From assembly GCA_016936395.1 (NCBI GenBank), contig JAFGXY010000025.1, forward strand, positions 124,001 through 188,000: DNA of 64,000 nt, given 5' to 3'. The notes under the pieces are model-generated. The model was not told the DNA's origin. It saw nothing but the letters and a program-made list of their open reading frames with translations, and ran no database searches. Made by a program: the position numbers and the translations under genes. This document shows positions 34,495 through 43,193 of the stretch, in pieces; the stretch's first letter is position 1, and each line of letters opens with the position of its first letter. Origin of the DNA: Paracoccaceae bacterium (lineage in GTDB: Bacteria > Pseudomonadota > Alphaproteobacteria > Rhodobacterales > Rhodobacteraceae).

Positions 34495-34513
34495 TTGCTG
34501 CTTGCCAAATACT
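34495..34513 (-). repeat. Dispersed repeat copy 4: TTGCTGCTTGCCAAATACT
   Basis: This 19-mer is identical to the reverse complement of 14165-14183. It is followed by CCCGCCGGAGGC, also seen next to the repeat at 50251-50283. It lies in the 186-base gap between ade and the LysR gene. Confidence 0.75.
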
Positions 34514-34611
34514 CCCGCCGGAGGCGCAGGCCACCCCAAGCCACAGCGCCACAAACCTCTGTGCGGCAGCGCGGCCAAGCGGGGCCTCGATGGCCCCCGC
34601 GGCCGCCCGCC

Positions 34612-36324
34612 TCATCCGATCACCTCGAACCGGTCCACATCGACCATCCCCATGTCGGTGATCTTCAGATGCGGAATGACCGGGAGCGCCAGAAAGGCCA
34701 GTTGCAGGAACGGCTCTTCCAGCATCACGCCCAGGCCACGCGCCGCCGCGCGCAAATCGACCAGCGCATCGCGCACCGCCTCGAACGGCTCAAGGCTCAT
34801 CAGCCCCGCCACCGGCAGCGCCAGTTCCGCCAGCACCCGGCCGCCTTCGACCACCACGAACCCGCCCTCGATCTGCCCCAGCCGGTTCGCAGCCAAGGCC
34901 ATGTCGGCATAATCCACCCCCACCACCGCGATATTGTGATGGTCATGGCAGACGGTCGAGGCAATCGCCCCCCGCTGCAAGCCAAAGCCCTGCACAAAGC
35001 CGGTGGCGCGGTTGCCGGTCTTGCCGTGCCGTTCGATGATCGCGATCTTGATCAGATCGCGCGCCACATCGGGCCGCTTGTCGCCATCCTCGGGCGCGAT
35101 GTCATAGGTCAGATGCGGGGTAATGATCTTGCCCGCCAAGATGCCGATCACCGGCGTTTCCACCCGGTTGCCCCCGGTGCGGAAATCCGCAGGTGCCACC
35201 GTTGCCGCCTTCACCGAATGGCGCGCCACCGGTTCGGTCAGCGCCCGCGCCGCAAAGGCCGCTGCATCGGCCACCACGCCCCCCGCCAGCACCATGCTGG
35301 CATGACAGCCCTCAAGGCTGTCGATCACCGCAATATCCGCCCGCTTGCCCGGCGCAATCAACCCGCGGTCCTTAAGCCCGAAGGCCTCCGCCGCCGACAG
35401 GCTGGCCACGCGATACACGGCCAAAGGCGAACAGCCCAAGGCAATCAACGTGCGGATCATGTAATCCAGATGCCCATGTTCGGCGATGTCCAGCGGGTTG
35501 CGGTCATCGGTGCACAGGCACAGATAGGGCGCGAACCGCTCGGTCACCAAGGGGGCCAGCGCGTGCATGTCCTTGCTGACCGAGCCTTCGCGGATCAGCA
35601 TCCGCATCCCCTTGCGCAGCTTTTCCAGCGCCTCGTCCGCCGTCGTCGCCTCATGCTCCGTGCGGATGCCGGCGCTGATATAGCCGTTCAGGTCATACCC
35701 CCGCAGCAAGGGCGCGTGGCCGTCGATATGCCGGCCCTGCCACGCTTCCAGCTTGGCCATACAGCCCGCATCCTGCATCAAGACACCGGGAAAGTTCATG
35801 AACTCGGCCAGACCGATCCCGCGCGGATGGTCGCGTAAGGGAAGCAAATCCGCAGCCTCCAGCCGTGCCCCCGCCGTCTCCATATGCGTTGACGGCACGC
35901 AGGATGACAGTTGCACCCTTATATCCATCAAGGTCCGGTTTGATGCCTCCAGAAAATAGCCGATCCCCTCCAGCCCGCAGACATTGGCAATCTCGTGCGG
36001 GTCGCAGATCGCCGTCGTCACCCCGCGCGGCGTCACGCAGCGGTCAAACTCATAGGGCGTGACCAGCGAGGATTCGATGTGCAGATGCGTGTCGATAAAG
36101 CCCGGCACCAAGACCTTGCCCGTCACGTCAATCTCGCGCCGCCCGGAGTAGTCGCCGAACACGCCGACGATGGTATCGCCGCAGATCGCCACATCGGTCT
36201 GCACCAGATCGCCGGTGATCAGGTCGAACACCCGCCCGCCTTTCAGCACAAGGTCCGCAGGCACCGCGCCCCGGCCTTGGGCAATGCGGTGAGACAGGGC
36301 GGCTTTGGGGGCGATCTGGGGCAT
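34612..36324 (-). CDS. ade: Adenine deaminase
   Basis: Converts adenine to hypoxanthine for purine salvage or nitrogen release. The 570-residue amidohydrolase has the metal motif [12 protein letters not shown] near residue 92, [14 protein letters not shown], the GHAPLLRG His, and a C-terminal adenine deaminase domain with [13 protein letters not shown]. The ATG at 36324 has an AAAGGAG site nine bases upstream. It is divergent from a DMT permease gene (118-base gap) and is probably monocistronic. The length and domain order match bacterial Ade, distinct from adenosine deaminase. Confidence 0.95.
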   Translation of the reverse strand: MPQIAPKAALSHRIAQGRGAVPADLVLKGGRVFDLITGDLVQTDVAICGDTIVGVFGDYSGRREIDVTGKVLVPGFIDTHLHIESSLVTPYEFDRCVTPRGVTTAICDPHEIANVCGLEGIGYFLEASNRTLMDIRVQLSSCVPSTHMETAGARLEAADLLPLRDHPRGIGLAEFMNFPGVLMQDAGCMAKLEAWQGRHIDGHAPLLRGYDLNGYISAGIRTEHEATTADEALEKLRKGMRMLIREGSVSKDMHALAPLVTERFAPYLCLCTDDRNPLDIAEHGHLDYMIRTLIALGCSPLAVYRVASLSAAEAFGLKDRGLIAPGKRADIAVIDSLEGCHASMVLAGGVVADAAAFAARALTEPVARHSVKAATVAPADFRTGGNRVETPVIGILAGKIITPHLTYDIAPEDGDKRPDVARDLIKIAIIERHGKTGNRATGFVQGFGLQRGAIASTVCHDHHNIAVVGVDYADMALAANRLGQIEGGFVVVEGGRVLAELALPVAGLMSLEPFEAVRDALVDLRAAARGLGVMLEEPFLQLAFLALPVIPHLKITDMGMVDVDRFEVIG

Positions 36325-36442
36325 GGCGGGCGACTCCTTTGCCCCAGCAAAGCAGAGCCGGGCGCAACAGGAAAGCCGCGATTGTGCCGGGGACAATCGC
36401 GCGCTTGCGGGCCCGACCATTCGCCGCCACCATCTCGCAACC

Positions 36443-37363
36443 ATGAACCCAATGCGCGGCATAGCCTACAAGCTGATCTCGGTCCTTGTGTTCATCACAA
36501 TGGCCGCAATGATCAAGGCCACCGCCGACCATGTCCCGGCGGGCGAGGCGGTGTTCTTCCGCTCGTTCTTTGCCATCCCGGTCATCCTTGTCTGGCTGGC
36601 GTGGCGGCGCGAGTTGTCCACCGGCCTGCGCACGAAAAACCCGTTCGGCCATTTCTGGCGCGGGCTGATGGGCACCACGGCCATGGGGCTGGGCTTTGCC
36701 TCGCTGGCCTTTCTGCCGCTGCCCGAAGTCACCGCCATCGGCTATACCGCGCCTTTGCTGACCGTGGTGTTCGCCGCGATGTTTCTGGGCGAAGAGGTGC
36801 GGCTGTTCCGCATTTCCTGCGTCATCCTCGGCATGGTGGGGGTGCTGATCGTGGTGTCGCCGCGCCTGACCATCGTCAACACCGGTGCCAGCCACGCCGA
36901 GGCTTTGGGCGCGATGATGGTGCTGGGAAGCGCGGTCTTTGCCGCCCTCGCACAAGTGTTCGTGCGCAAGCTGGTGAACACCGAAACCACCGCCAACATC
37001 GTGTTCTGGTTTTCCGTCACCGCGACGCTGCTGTCGTTGCTGACGCTGCCCTATGGCTGGGTGGTCCCGACGGGATTCGAGGCCGCGCTGCTGGTGGCCT
37101 CGGGGCTGCTGGGCGGCTTGGGCCAGATCTTCCTGACCTCGTCCTATCGCAGCGCCGATGCCTCGGTGGTGGCGCCGTTCGACTATGCCTCGATGCTGTT
37201 TGCGCTGGGGTTTGGCTGGTTCTTCTTTGACGAGGTGCCCACCGTCACCATGCTGATCGGGGCCGCGATCGTGATCTTCGCGGGCGTGCTGATCATCTGG
37301 CGCGAACGTGCGCTGGGGCTGGAGCGCGCCCGCCAGCGCAAGGCCATGCCGCCGGGGTTGTGA
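36443..37363 (+). CDS. DMT superfamily (EamA) transporter
   Basis: A 306-residue inner-membrane permease with ten predicted helices in two EamA repeats (about 5-140 and 150-290). Conserved features include the [16 protein letters not shown] segment after helix 4 and [20 protein letters not shown] in the second repeat. Such proteins export or import amino acids, nucleobases or other metabolites. The ATG at 36443 fits the expected short N-terminus ([11 protein letters not shown]); an ATG nine bases later is possible. Divergence from adenine deaminase raises, but does not show, a purine link. Confidence 0.88.
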   Translation: MNPMRGIAYKLISVLVFITMAAMIKATADHVPAGEAVFFRSFFAIPVILVWLAWRRELSTGLRTKNPFGHFWRGLMGTTAMGLGFASLAFLPLPEVTAIGYTAPLLTVVFAAMFLGEEVRLFRISCVILGMVGVLIVVSPRLTIVNTGASHAEALGAMMVLGSAVFAALAQVFVRKLVNTETTANIVFWFSVTATLLSLLTLPYGWVVPTGFEAALLVASGLLGGLGQIFLTSSYRSADASVVAPFDYASMLFALGFGWFFFDEVPTVTMLIGAAIVIFAGVLIIWRERALGLERARQRKAMPPGL

Positions 37364-37370
37364 TCCGGCA

Positions 37371-37481
37371 CCCCCACCCTCTCCCTCCCCACTAGGGGGA
37401 GGCAAGCACCCATTTTGATCCCGAACCGCCCGTCTTCCCGACGCTTGCGCCTCTCCCTCATGGGGAGGGGGAGGGGCAAGT
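37371..37481. repeat. C-rich/G-rich inverted repeat, second member
   Basis: Imperfect arms of about 38 bases (from 37371 and from 37443) in which the first contains CCCTCTCCCTCCCCACTAGG and the second GCTTGCGCCTCTCCCTCATG. They pair at roughly four in five positions. The composition and layout match the element at 30539-30658. It lies between convergent genes and may serve both as an end signal. Confidence 0.7.
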
Positions 37482-37497
37482 GCCGCGCCGTGCCTGT

Positions 37498-37541
37498 GAC
37501 CACACCCGCACCACGCCCTGACCACGCCCGCACCACGCCTG
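37498..37541. repeat. Two 22-bp tandem units abutting the frcK stop
   Basis: Copies at 37498-37519 and 37520-37541 share GACCAC and CCCGCACCACGCC and differ at few positions. The second unit ends immediately before the frcK stop codon (37542-37544). Confidence 0.65.
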
Positions 37542-38150
37542 TCACACCCAACGCACAACCACATCCGCCCTGCGCGACCCGGCAATCGTCCGGCGAATGT
37601 TGGGCATGTCATTGCCGTCGATCCAGGCCCGCGCCTGCGCAGGTGTCTTGCCATGATGCGCCCAGCGGGCCATCAGGCGGCGGTCCAGTTCCGCCTCGGG
37701 CACGTCGATCCAGACCGTCAGATCAAAGGCCCCGTCCAGCGCGCGCCAAGGCCCCTCGTCCAGCAGCAGATAATTGCCCTCGACCACCACAATCCGATCC
37801 TCGGGCAGCACCACATCGGCGGCGGCCCGAGACAGTTCAAGGTCGCGGTCAAACACCGGGATGGCGACCGCATCTTCATTACGAAGACGTTGAATGAGAT
37901 GAATAAACCCCGCTGTATCAAAGGTGTCGGGCGCGCCCTTTCGGGCCCGCATCCCGCGCGCAATCAGCACCGCGTCGTCAAAGTGAAACCCATCCATCGG
38001 CACCACGCGCGCACCCCGCCCGATGGCCGCCACAACCGCCTGTGCCAAGGTGGATTTGCCCGCGCCGGGCGGCCCGGCAAGGGCGGTCAGAAACCGCCCC
38101 TGTCCCATGGCGCGCGACCGGATCAGATCGGCCAATGCGTCCGGCGTCAT
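37542..38150 (-). CDS. frcK: P-loop kinase, FrcK-like (fructose operon)
   Basis: A 202-residue uridine-kinase/pantothenate-kinase-type P-loop protein: Walker A GPPGAGKST, MDGFHFDD with a catalytic-type Asp, FDRDLELSR, VVVEGNYLLLDEG and a lid near RWAHHGKTPAQAR. It matches the last gene of the frcBCAK cluster described in Sinorhizobium meliloti, where FrcK is a putative sugar kinase. The ATG at 38150 overlaps the frcA stop (ATGA), so it is co-translated with the importer. Phosphorylation of imported fructose is the simplest hypothesis, but the fold belongs to nucleoside/pantothenate kinases. Confidence 0.8.
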   Translation of the reverse strand: MTPDALADLIRSRAMGQGRFLTALAGPPGAGKSTLAQAVVAAIGRGARVVPMDGFHFDDAVLIARGMRARKGAPDTFDTAGFIHLIQRLRNEDAVAIPVFDRDLELSRAAADVVLPEDRIVVVEGNYLLLDEGPWRALDGAFDLTVWIDVPEAELDRRLMARWAHHGKTPAQARAWIDGNDMPNIRRTIAGSRRADVVVRWV

Positions 38151-38923
38151 GCCTGTTCAGCCACGCCTTCGGGCACTTTCGCGCCGGTCATGAAGGCCAC
38201 CGCATCCGACATGATATAGTCACCGGGCTTGATCACGCACAGCCGCTTGCCCAGCCGATGAATGTGGATTCTGTCAGCAACTTCAAACACATGTGGCATG
38301 TTGTGGCTGATCAGGATGATCGGAATCCCGCGTGACCGCACATCGCGGATCAGCTCCAGCACCCGCCGCGATTCCTTCACCCCCAAGGCGGCGGTAGGTT
38401 CATCCAGGATCACCACCTTCGACCCGAACGCCGCCGCCCGCGCGACCGCCACGCCTTGCCGCTGGCCACCCGACAGGGTTTCCACCGCCTGATTGATGTT
38501 CTGGATCGTCATCAGGCCCAGCTCGTTCAGCTTTTCGCGGGCGAATTTTTCCATCCGCGCACGGTCCAGCTTGCGGAAGACCTTCCCCATGATGCCGGGC
38601 GCGCGCAACTCGCGGCCCATGAACATGTTGTCCGCAATCGACAGCGCAGGCGACATCGCAAGTGTCTGATAAACCGTCTCAATCCCGGCCGCGCGGGCGT
38701 CAATGGGCGAGGTGAACTTGACCGGCCGGCCCTCCCGCGTGATCTCGCCCTCATCCGGGATGACCGCGCCGGACACTGCCTTGATCAGCGTCGATTTGCC
38801 CGCCCCGTTGTCGCCAATCACCGCCAGTATCTCGCCGGGATACAACTCGAAATCGCAGTGGTCGAGTGCGGTCACCTTGCCAAATCGCTTGACGAGGTTC
38901 GTGCCTTTCAGGATCGGTTCCAT
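38147..38923 (-). CDS. frcA: Sugar ABC transporter ATP-binding protein, FrcA-like
   Basis: A 258-residue single-domain ATPase that energises sugar import. Walker A is GDNGAGKST, the Q-loop is in ETVYQTLAMSP, the signature is LSGGQRQG, Walker B is VVILDEPTAALG and the switch His is in ILISHNMPHV. Most CUT2 importers (RbsA, XylG) use a double-domain ATPase; single-domain FrcA is characteristic of the fructose system. The start at 38923 shares one base with the frcC stop (TGATG). Confidence 0.9.
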   Translation of the reverse strand: MEPILKGTNLVKRFGKVTALDHCDFELYPGEILAVIGDNGAGKSTLIKAVSGAVIPDEGEITREGRPVKFTSPIDARAAGIETVYQTLAMSPALSIADNMFMGRELRAPGIMGKVFRKLDRARMEKFAREKLNELGLMTIQNINQAVETLSGGQRQGVAVARAAAFGSKVVILDEPTAALGVKESRRVLELIRDVRSRGIPIILISHNMPHVFEVADRIHIHRLGKRLCVIKPGDYIMSDAVAFMTGAKVPEGVAEQA

Positions 38924-39996
38924 CAGCCTGCCACCTTTCTGATCCACTGGTCCACGGCGACTGCAAAGATGATCAGCACACCGATCAGGAAGAACGTCCA
39001 TTGCGGATCGGTGCCAACCAGACGCAGACCCATTTCAAACACACCCACGATCAGGGCGCCAAAGAACATGCCGACAATGCTGCCACGACCGCCGAACAGG
39101 CTGATACCGCCGATCACCACGGCGGTGATCGACTGGATGTTGCCCAGCTGCCCGGTGGACGCGGTCGGCGAGACTGACCCGAAGCGCCCGATCATCACCC
39201 AGCCCGCAATGGCGCAGAAAAACCCTGCCAAAGCATAGACCTGGATCAAGACCTTGCCCGTTGGCACCCCGGCCAATTCGGCCGCCTGCGGGTCATCGCC
39301 GGTGGCATATACGTGGCGGCCCCAGGCGGTATGGCGCAAGATGTAGGCCATGACCGCATCCAGTGCTATCATCAGGAACACTGCATACAATATCTTGACC
39401 CCACCGGGCTGGATCGACCCACCCCACAGTTGCAAGGCCGGGGCCTGCGCGGCGATGTCCGAAGACCGGATCGTTTCATTGGCCGAAAAGATGAAGTTCG
39501 ACGCAAGCAGGATCTGCCAGGTGCCAAGGGTCACGATGAACGGCGGCAGCTTCATCTTCGCAATCAGCCAGCCATTCGTTGCCCCCATCGCGGTGCCAAG
39601 AACAAGGCCGATAAGGATCGACAGCTCGGCCGGAACCCCGTAGCGAAAGGTGATCTGCCCCATCAGCACCGACGAAAACACCGCGATCGCCCCCACCGAA
39701 AGGTCGATGCCCGCGGTCAGGATGACGATGCTTTGCGCGCAGCCCAGGATGCCGACGATGGCGATCTGCTGCAAGATCACCGACAGCGTCGCCGGCTTGA
39801 AGAAGTTGTCGGACAAAACGCCAAACACGATCAGCGCCGCTATCAACACGATCATCGGCACGGCGGATGGTGTCTGATGCAGCCAGTGCTGAATCCGCTT
39901 CGGCATGCCTTTGTCTTCCTGAAACTCGGCCACCTTTTCCGACGCGCCTTTCAGCCCGTCTTCAAAGCGGGTCGTGCCATTTGGGTCTGCTGTCAT
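38923..39996 (-). CDS. frcC: Sugar ABC transporter permease, FrcC-like
   Basis: A 357-residue CUT2-family permease with about ten membrane helices and the typical TAGIDLSVGAIAVFSS segment of RbsC-like proteins, plus the EAA-like loop region NIQSITAVVIGGISLFGG. It forms the transmembrane path, presumably as a homodimer with FrcA. The N-terminal 45 residues are hydrophilic and cytoplasmic. The gene lies 135 bases downstream of frcB, with a strong hairpin between. Confidence 0.92.
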   Translation of the reverse strand: MTADPNGTTRFEDGLKGASEKVAEFQEDKGMPKRIQHWLHQTPSAVPMIVLIAALIVFGVLSDNFFKPATLSVILQQIAIVGILGCAQSIVILTAGIDLSVGAIAVFSSVLMGQITFRYGVPAELSILIGLVLGTAMGATNGWLIAKMKLPPFIVTLGTWQILLASNFIFSANETIRSSDIAAQAPALQLWGGSIQPGGVKILYAVFLMIALDAVMAYILRHTAWGRHVYATGDDPQAAELAGVPTGKVLIQVYALAGFFCAIAGWVMIGRFGSVSPTASTGQLGNIQSITAVVIGGISLFGGRGSIVGMFFGALIVGVFEMGLRLVGTDPQWTFFLIGVLIIFAVAVDQWIRKVAG

Positions 39997-40042
39997 GTGA
40001 TTTTCCCCTCCCCACGCCCGGCGCTGCCTGTGCGATGGTTAT

Positions 40043-40072
40043 GCCAAGGGCGGCGCGAAGGCCGCCCTTGGC
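40043..40072 (-). terminator. 12-bp perfect hairpin between frcB and frcC
   Basis: GCCAAGGGCGGC and GCCGCCCTTGGC flank a 6-base loop; a weaker hairpin (CCGCAC-N5-GTGCGG, 40096-40112) lies between it and frcB. Such structures after a binding-protein gene commonly stabilise its mRNA or attenuate read-through, so more binding protein than permease is made. Confidence 0.65.
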
Positions 40073-40131
40073 GTTGATCTTGATCTCATCAGGCGCCGCA
40101 CATCAAGTGCGGGGTCAGACCTACACTGGGA

Positions 40132-41145
40132 TCAGCCCCAGCACAGCTCCAGCCCCTTGACAGTGTCGATCGACTCGACGCCCGCGGCGGGCTTGTCGGT
40201 GATCAGCGCCACGCCGGTGTCAAAGAAGTCCTTGCCTTCGGTGGGCGCAGGCTTGGTGCCGTCAGCCGCAAATTTGGCAATCGCCTCGACGCCCATCGAG
40301 GCCATTTGCAGCGGGTATTGCTGGCTGGTGGCACCGATGATGCCATCCTTCACATCAGCCACGCCGGGGCAGCCGCCATCGACGGAAACGATCAGGACGC
40401 CTTCCTTGCCTGCGGCCTTCAACGCCTCGAATGCGCCCGCGGCAGCGGGTTCGTTGATGGTATAGACCACGTTGATGCCCGGATCTTTCGCCAGCAAGGC
40501 CTCCATCGCCTTCAACCCGCCCTCTTCGTTTCCGGCGGTCACTTCGTTTCCGACAATGCGCGGGTCGGTCTCGTCGCCCCATTTGTTCGGGTCGGCCAGA
40601 TCAATGCCCATGCCTTGCAGGAAGCCCTGATCGCGCAGCACGTCGACCGACGGCTGGCTGATAGCCAGATCCAGCAGCGCAATCTTGGCATTGGCGGCCT
40701 CTGCCCCCAGCGTGGCATTGGCCCACTGGCCGATCAGCAAACCAGCCTGGAAGTTGTCGGTCGCGAATGTGGCGTCGGCGGCGTCGATCGGGTCCAGCGG
40801 GGTGTCAAGCGCGATCACCAGCACACCGGCATCGCGGGCGGCCTTGACCGAATCGACAATGGCCTTGGTGTCCGACGCGGTGATCAGGATGCCCTTGGCA
40901 CCGTCGGCCACGCAGGCTTCAATCGCCGCAACCTGGCTTTCATGGTCGCCGTCGATGCGGCCGGCATAGGTTTTCAGCGTCATGCCCAGCTCGGCGGCCT
41001 TGGCCTGTGCGCCCTCTTTCATCTTCACGAAGAAGGGGTTGGTGTCGGTTTTGGTGATGAGACATGCGCCCACTTCTGCCGAGGCGGTCGTCGCCATCAG
41101 CGCAAGCGCGGCCGAGCCCAAAAGGGCCTTCATTGAAACGTTCAT
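40132..41145 (-). CDS. frcB: Sugar ABC transporter substrate-binding protein, FrcB-like
   Basis: A 337-residue periplasmic binding protein of the ribose/fructose type (Peripla_BP_4). A signal peptide ends near residue 23 (MATTASA). Mature features include [39 protein letters not shown] and [15 protein letters not shown], lining the sugar cleft. The ATG at 41145 has a GGGAGGA site. First gene of frcBCAK; a 9-bp hairpin precedes the ribosome site in its leader. Fructose is inferred from the operon match to S. meliloti; mannose, ribose or related sugars are possible. Confidence 0.9.
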   Translation of the reverse strand: MNVSMKALLGSAALALMATTASAEVGACLITKTDTNPFFVKMKEGAQAKAAELGMTLKTYAGRIDGDHESQVAAIEACVADGAKGILITASDTKAIVDSVKAARDAGVLVIALDTPLDPIDAADATFATDNFQAGLLIGQWANATLGAEAANAKIALLDLAISQPSVDVLRDQGFLQGMGIDLADPNKWGDETDPRIVGNEVTAGNEEGGLKAMEALLAKDPGINVVYTINEPAAAGAFEALKAAGKEGVLIVSVDGGCPGVADVKDGIIGATSQQYPLQMASMGVEAIAKFAADGTKPAPTEGKDFFDTGVALITDKPAAGVESIDTVKGLELCWG

Positions 41146-41163
41146 GCTGTTCCTCCCAAGGAT

Positions 41164-41186
41164 GGCAAGGGGTTCATCCCCCTGCC
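41164..41186 (-). promoter_or_regulatory. Leader stem-loop of frcB
   Basis: GGCAAGGGG and CCCCCTGCC enclose a TTCAT loop; in RNA the single mismatch is a G-U pair. It ends about seven bases upstream of the GGGAGGA ribosome site and may protect the 5' end or affect initiation. Confidence 0.4.
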
Positions 41187-41253
41187 GCACGTTGTATGCG
41201 CAGCCGTTCCTCCTGCTGCGATGCCTTTACAAAACCCGATTCGGGGTGCTGCG

Positions 41254-41289
41254 TTAATATAAATAAATAAGAGTGATTTAATATTGACA
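41254..41289. promoter_or_regulatory. AT-rich divergent control region of the frc genes
   Basis: In otherwise GC-rich DNA this stretch holds two TTAATAT copies (41254-41260, 41278-41284), TAAATAAATAAG between them and TTGACA at 41284-41289. It separates frcB from the RbsD/FucU-ROK pair. It is the likely site of the frcB promoter and ROK repressor binding, though exact hexamers are unsure. Confidence 0.45.
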
Positions 41290-41361
41290 TACCCCCGGAA
41301 TCGCCCTCACCCTGCGGTCAGGGAGAATGCCGCCCGCACAGCGCCGGCGGCTGACATACAG

Positions 41362-41796
41362 ATGCTGATCGGGATTCCGTCGATACTGGGGCCAGAGTTG
41401 CTGGCGACGCTGCGCGCCATGGGGCATGGCGACGAGATTGCCATTGTCGATGGCAACTACCCGGCGCAAGACCATGCCCGCCGGCTGATCCGCGCTGATG
41501 GACATGGGCTGTTGCCAATGTTGCGGGCCCTTCTGACCGTGTTGCCGCTGGACGACGATCCGCCCGCTGCCATCTTTCGCGCCAGCCTGCACAATGACCC
41601 GGCACAGGCCGCGGACATCCATCATCAGATCGAGGCATTGTGTGGCACGGCAAGGCCCGGCTACGCGGTGCAAGCCCTTGCCGGAGATGCGCTTTACCCC
41701 CGCATCCGCGCAGCCCACTCCATCGTTGCCACCAGCGAGACAGCCCTCTATGCCAATGTCATTCTGCGAAAAGGCGTGATCCGGGAGATCGGCTGA
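41362..41796 (+). CDS. RbsD/FucU family sugar mutarotase-like protein
   Basis: A 144-residue protein of the RbsD/FucU family, which interconverts sugar anomers. The N-terminus MLIGIPSILGPELLATLRAM and GHGDEIAIVDGNYPA, with its active-site His and Asp, follow FucU more than RbsD. The ATG at 41362 begins at the family start, although its ribosome site is weak. Its stop shares one base with the ROK gene start (TGATG). Location beside an importer and P-loop kinase suggests anomer conversion of the imported sugar before phosphorylation; the sugar itself is inferred. Confidence 0.87.
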   Translation: MLIGIPSILGPELLATLRAMGHGDEIAIVDGNYPAQDHARRLIRADGHGLLPMLRALLTVLPLDDDPPAAIFRASLHNDPAQAADIHHQIEALCGTARPGYAVQALAGDALYPRIRAAHSIVATSETALYANVILRKGVIREIG

Positions 41797-43025
41797 TGGC
41801 TCAGGGCGAATCCCTTCCGATCCCGGACCGCGTGGGCAGTGATGACCCTGCCCTGCGTGGCACAAACCAGTCGGGAATGCGCGCCCAGAACGAGCGGTTG
41901 GTGCTGACGCTGTTGCGCCAGCATGGGGCGCTTGCCAAATCGGACATTGCCCGGATGACCGGCCTGTCGGCGCAAACAGTGTCGGTGATCATGCGGGCAC
42001 TGGAACGCGACGGGTTGCTGGCCCGGGGCGAGCCGCAACGCGGCCGGATCGGGCAGCCGTCGATACCGATGTCGCTGGCTGCCGATGGCGCGTTTTTCCT
42101 CGGGCTCAAGATCGGGCGGCGGTCGGTGGACCTGACCCTGATCGACTTTCTGGGCCGGGTGGTGGGCATGCAGCGCCAGATCTACCGCTATCCCACGCCG
42201 GACGTCGTGGTGTCGTTCGTGGCGCAGACCTTGCCCCGGTTGCTGGCGGGCCTGCCGCCCCGGCATCGCAGCCGGGTGGGCGGCCTTGGGGTGGCGATGC
42301 CATTCCAGCTTTGGAACTGGGTGCAATCGCTGGGCGCGCCACAGGCCGAAATGGATGCCTGGCGTGTGCGCGACATTCAGGCTGAATTGTCGGCGCTGAC
42401 CGGGATGCCGGTATTCGTGCAAAACGATGCGACGGCAGCTTGTGGCGCCGAGTTGGTGTTCGGCAAGGGTGAGCGGCCCAAGGATTTTCTGTATTTCTAC
42501 TTTGGCACCTTCATCGGTGGCGGCCTTGTGCTGAATGGCCAGCTGTTCACCGGGCGCAGCGGCAATGCGGGCGGCGTCGGCCCGATGCCCGTGCCCGGAC
42601 CGGGTGGCCAGACCCGGCGGTTGTTCGATGCGGCCTCCATGTCGCTGCTGGCTGATGCGATGGAGGCGGCGGGTGAAAGCTCGGATCATCTGTGGCAACA
42701 GCACCTTGACTGGCAGGTCAGCGCGCCGATCCTGAACGCCTGGATGGACACTGCCGCGCGGGGTCTGGTCCATGTGATCCTGTCGGCCTCGGCCCTGATC
42801 GAGTTGGAGGCGGTGCTGATCGACGGCTGGATGCCGGTGTCGATCCGCGCAGAGATGACTGCCCGCACCCATGCCGCCTTTCACGCGATGGACCTTGCCG
42901 GGATCGACCCGCCGATGATCCAGCAAGGCACGGTCGGCGCGGATGCGCGGTCTTTGGGGGCGGCCGCGATCCCGCTGTCGCAGCGCTATCTGATCGACCA
43001 GAACGCCCCCCCGCGCGAATTGTAG
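41796..43025 (+). CDS. ROK family transcriptional regulator, FrcR-like
   Basis: A 409-residue ROK repressor: N-terminal winged HTH (LVLTLLRQHGALAKSDIARM, GLSAQTVSVIMRALERDG) followed by an actin-like sugar-binding domain with QNDATAACGAELVFG and GTFIGGGLVLNGQLF. The zinc motif CxCGxxGCxE usual in ROK proteins is missing (the region reads PGPGGQTRRLFD). Divergent from frcBCAK and coupled to the RbsD/FucU gene, it most likely represses the importer and releases DNA on binding sugar, as proposed for FrcR. Confidence 0.87.
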   Translation: MAQGESLPIPDRVGSDDPALRGTNQSGMRAQNERLVLTLLRQHGALAKSDIARMTGLSAQTVSVIMRALERDGLLARGEPQRGRIGQPSIPMSLAADGAFFLGLKIGRRSVDLTLIDFLGRVVGMQRQIYRYPTPDVVVSFVAQTLPRLLAGLPPRHRSRVGGLGVAMPFQLWNWVQSLGAPQAEMDAWRVRDIQAELSALTGMPVFVQNDATAACGAELVFGKGERPKDFLYFYFGTFIGGGLVLNGQLFTGRSGNAGGVGPMPVPGPGGQTRRLFDAASMSLLADAMEAAGESSDHLWQQHLDWQVSAPILNAWMDTAARGLVHVILSASALIELEAVLIDGWMPVSIRAEMTARTHAAFHAMDLAGIDPPMIQQGTVGADARSLGAAAIPLSQRYLIDQNAPPREL

Positions 43026-43193
43026 CGCGCGCAAGCGTGGTATCTGGGCGTCTGACACAAGTTTTCGCGGCGATTTGCGGCTTGATGTGGCTAATCCTCT
43101 TGAAAATTCGGGCATAAAGGCATTGATCGGCTCAAACCCGCCGCGCGATACCACCGCAAAACGCCACCCACCATGACAGGGAATACCCGGTCC

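Noticed and set aside
41284-41312. TTGACA at 41284-41289 as -35 of the RbsD/FucU-ROK genes
   Set aside because: The hexamer is perfect, but at 16-18 bases spacing no TATAAT-like sequence follows, so it is kept only as part of the control region.
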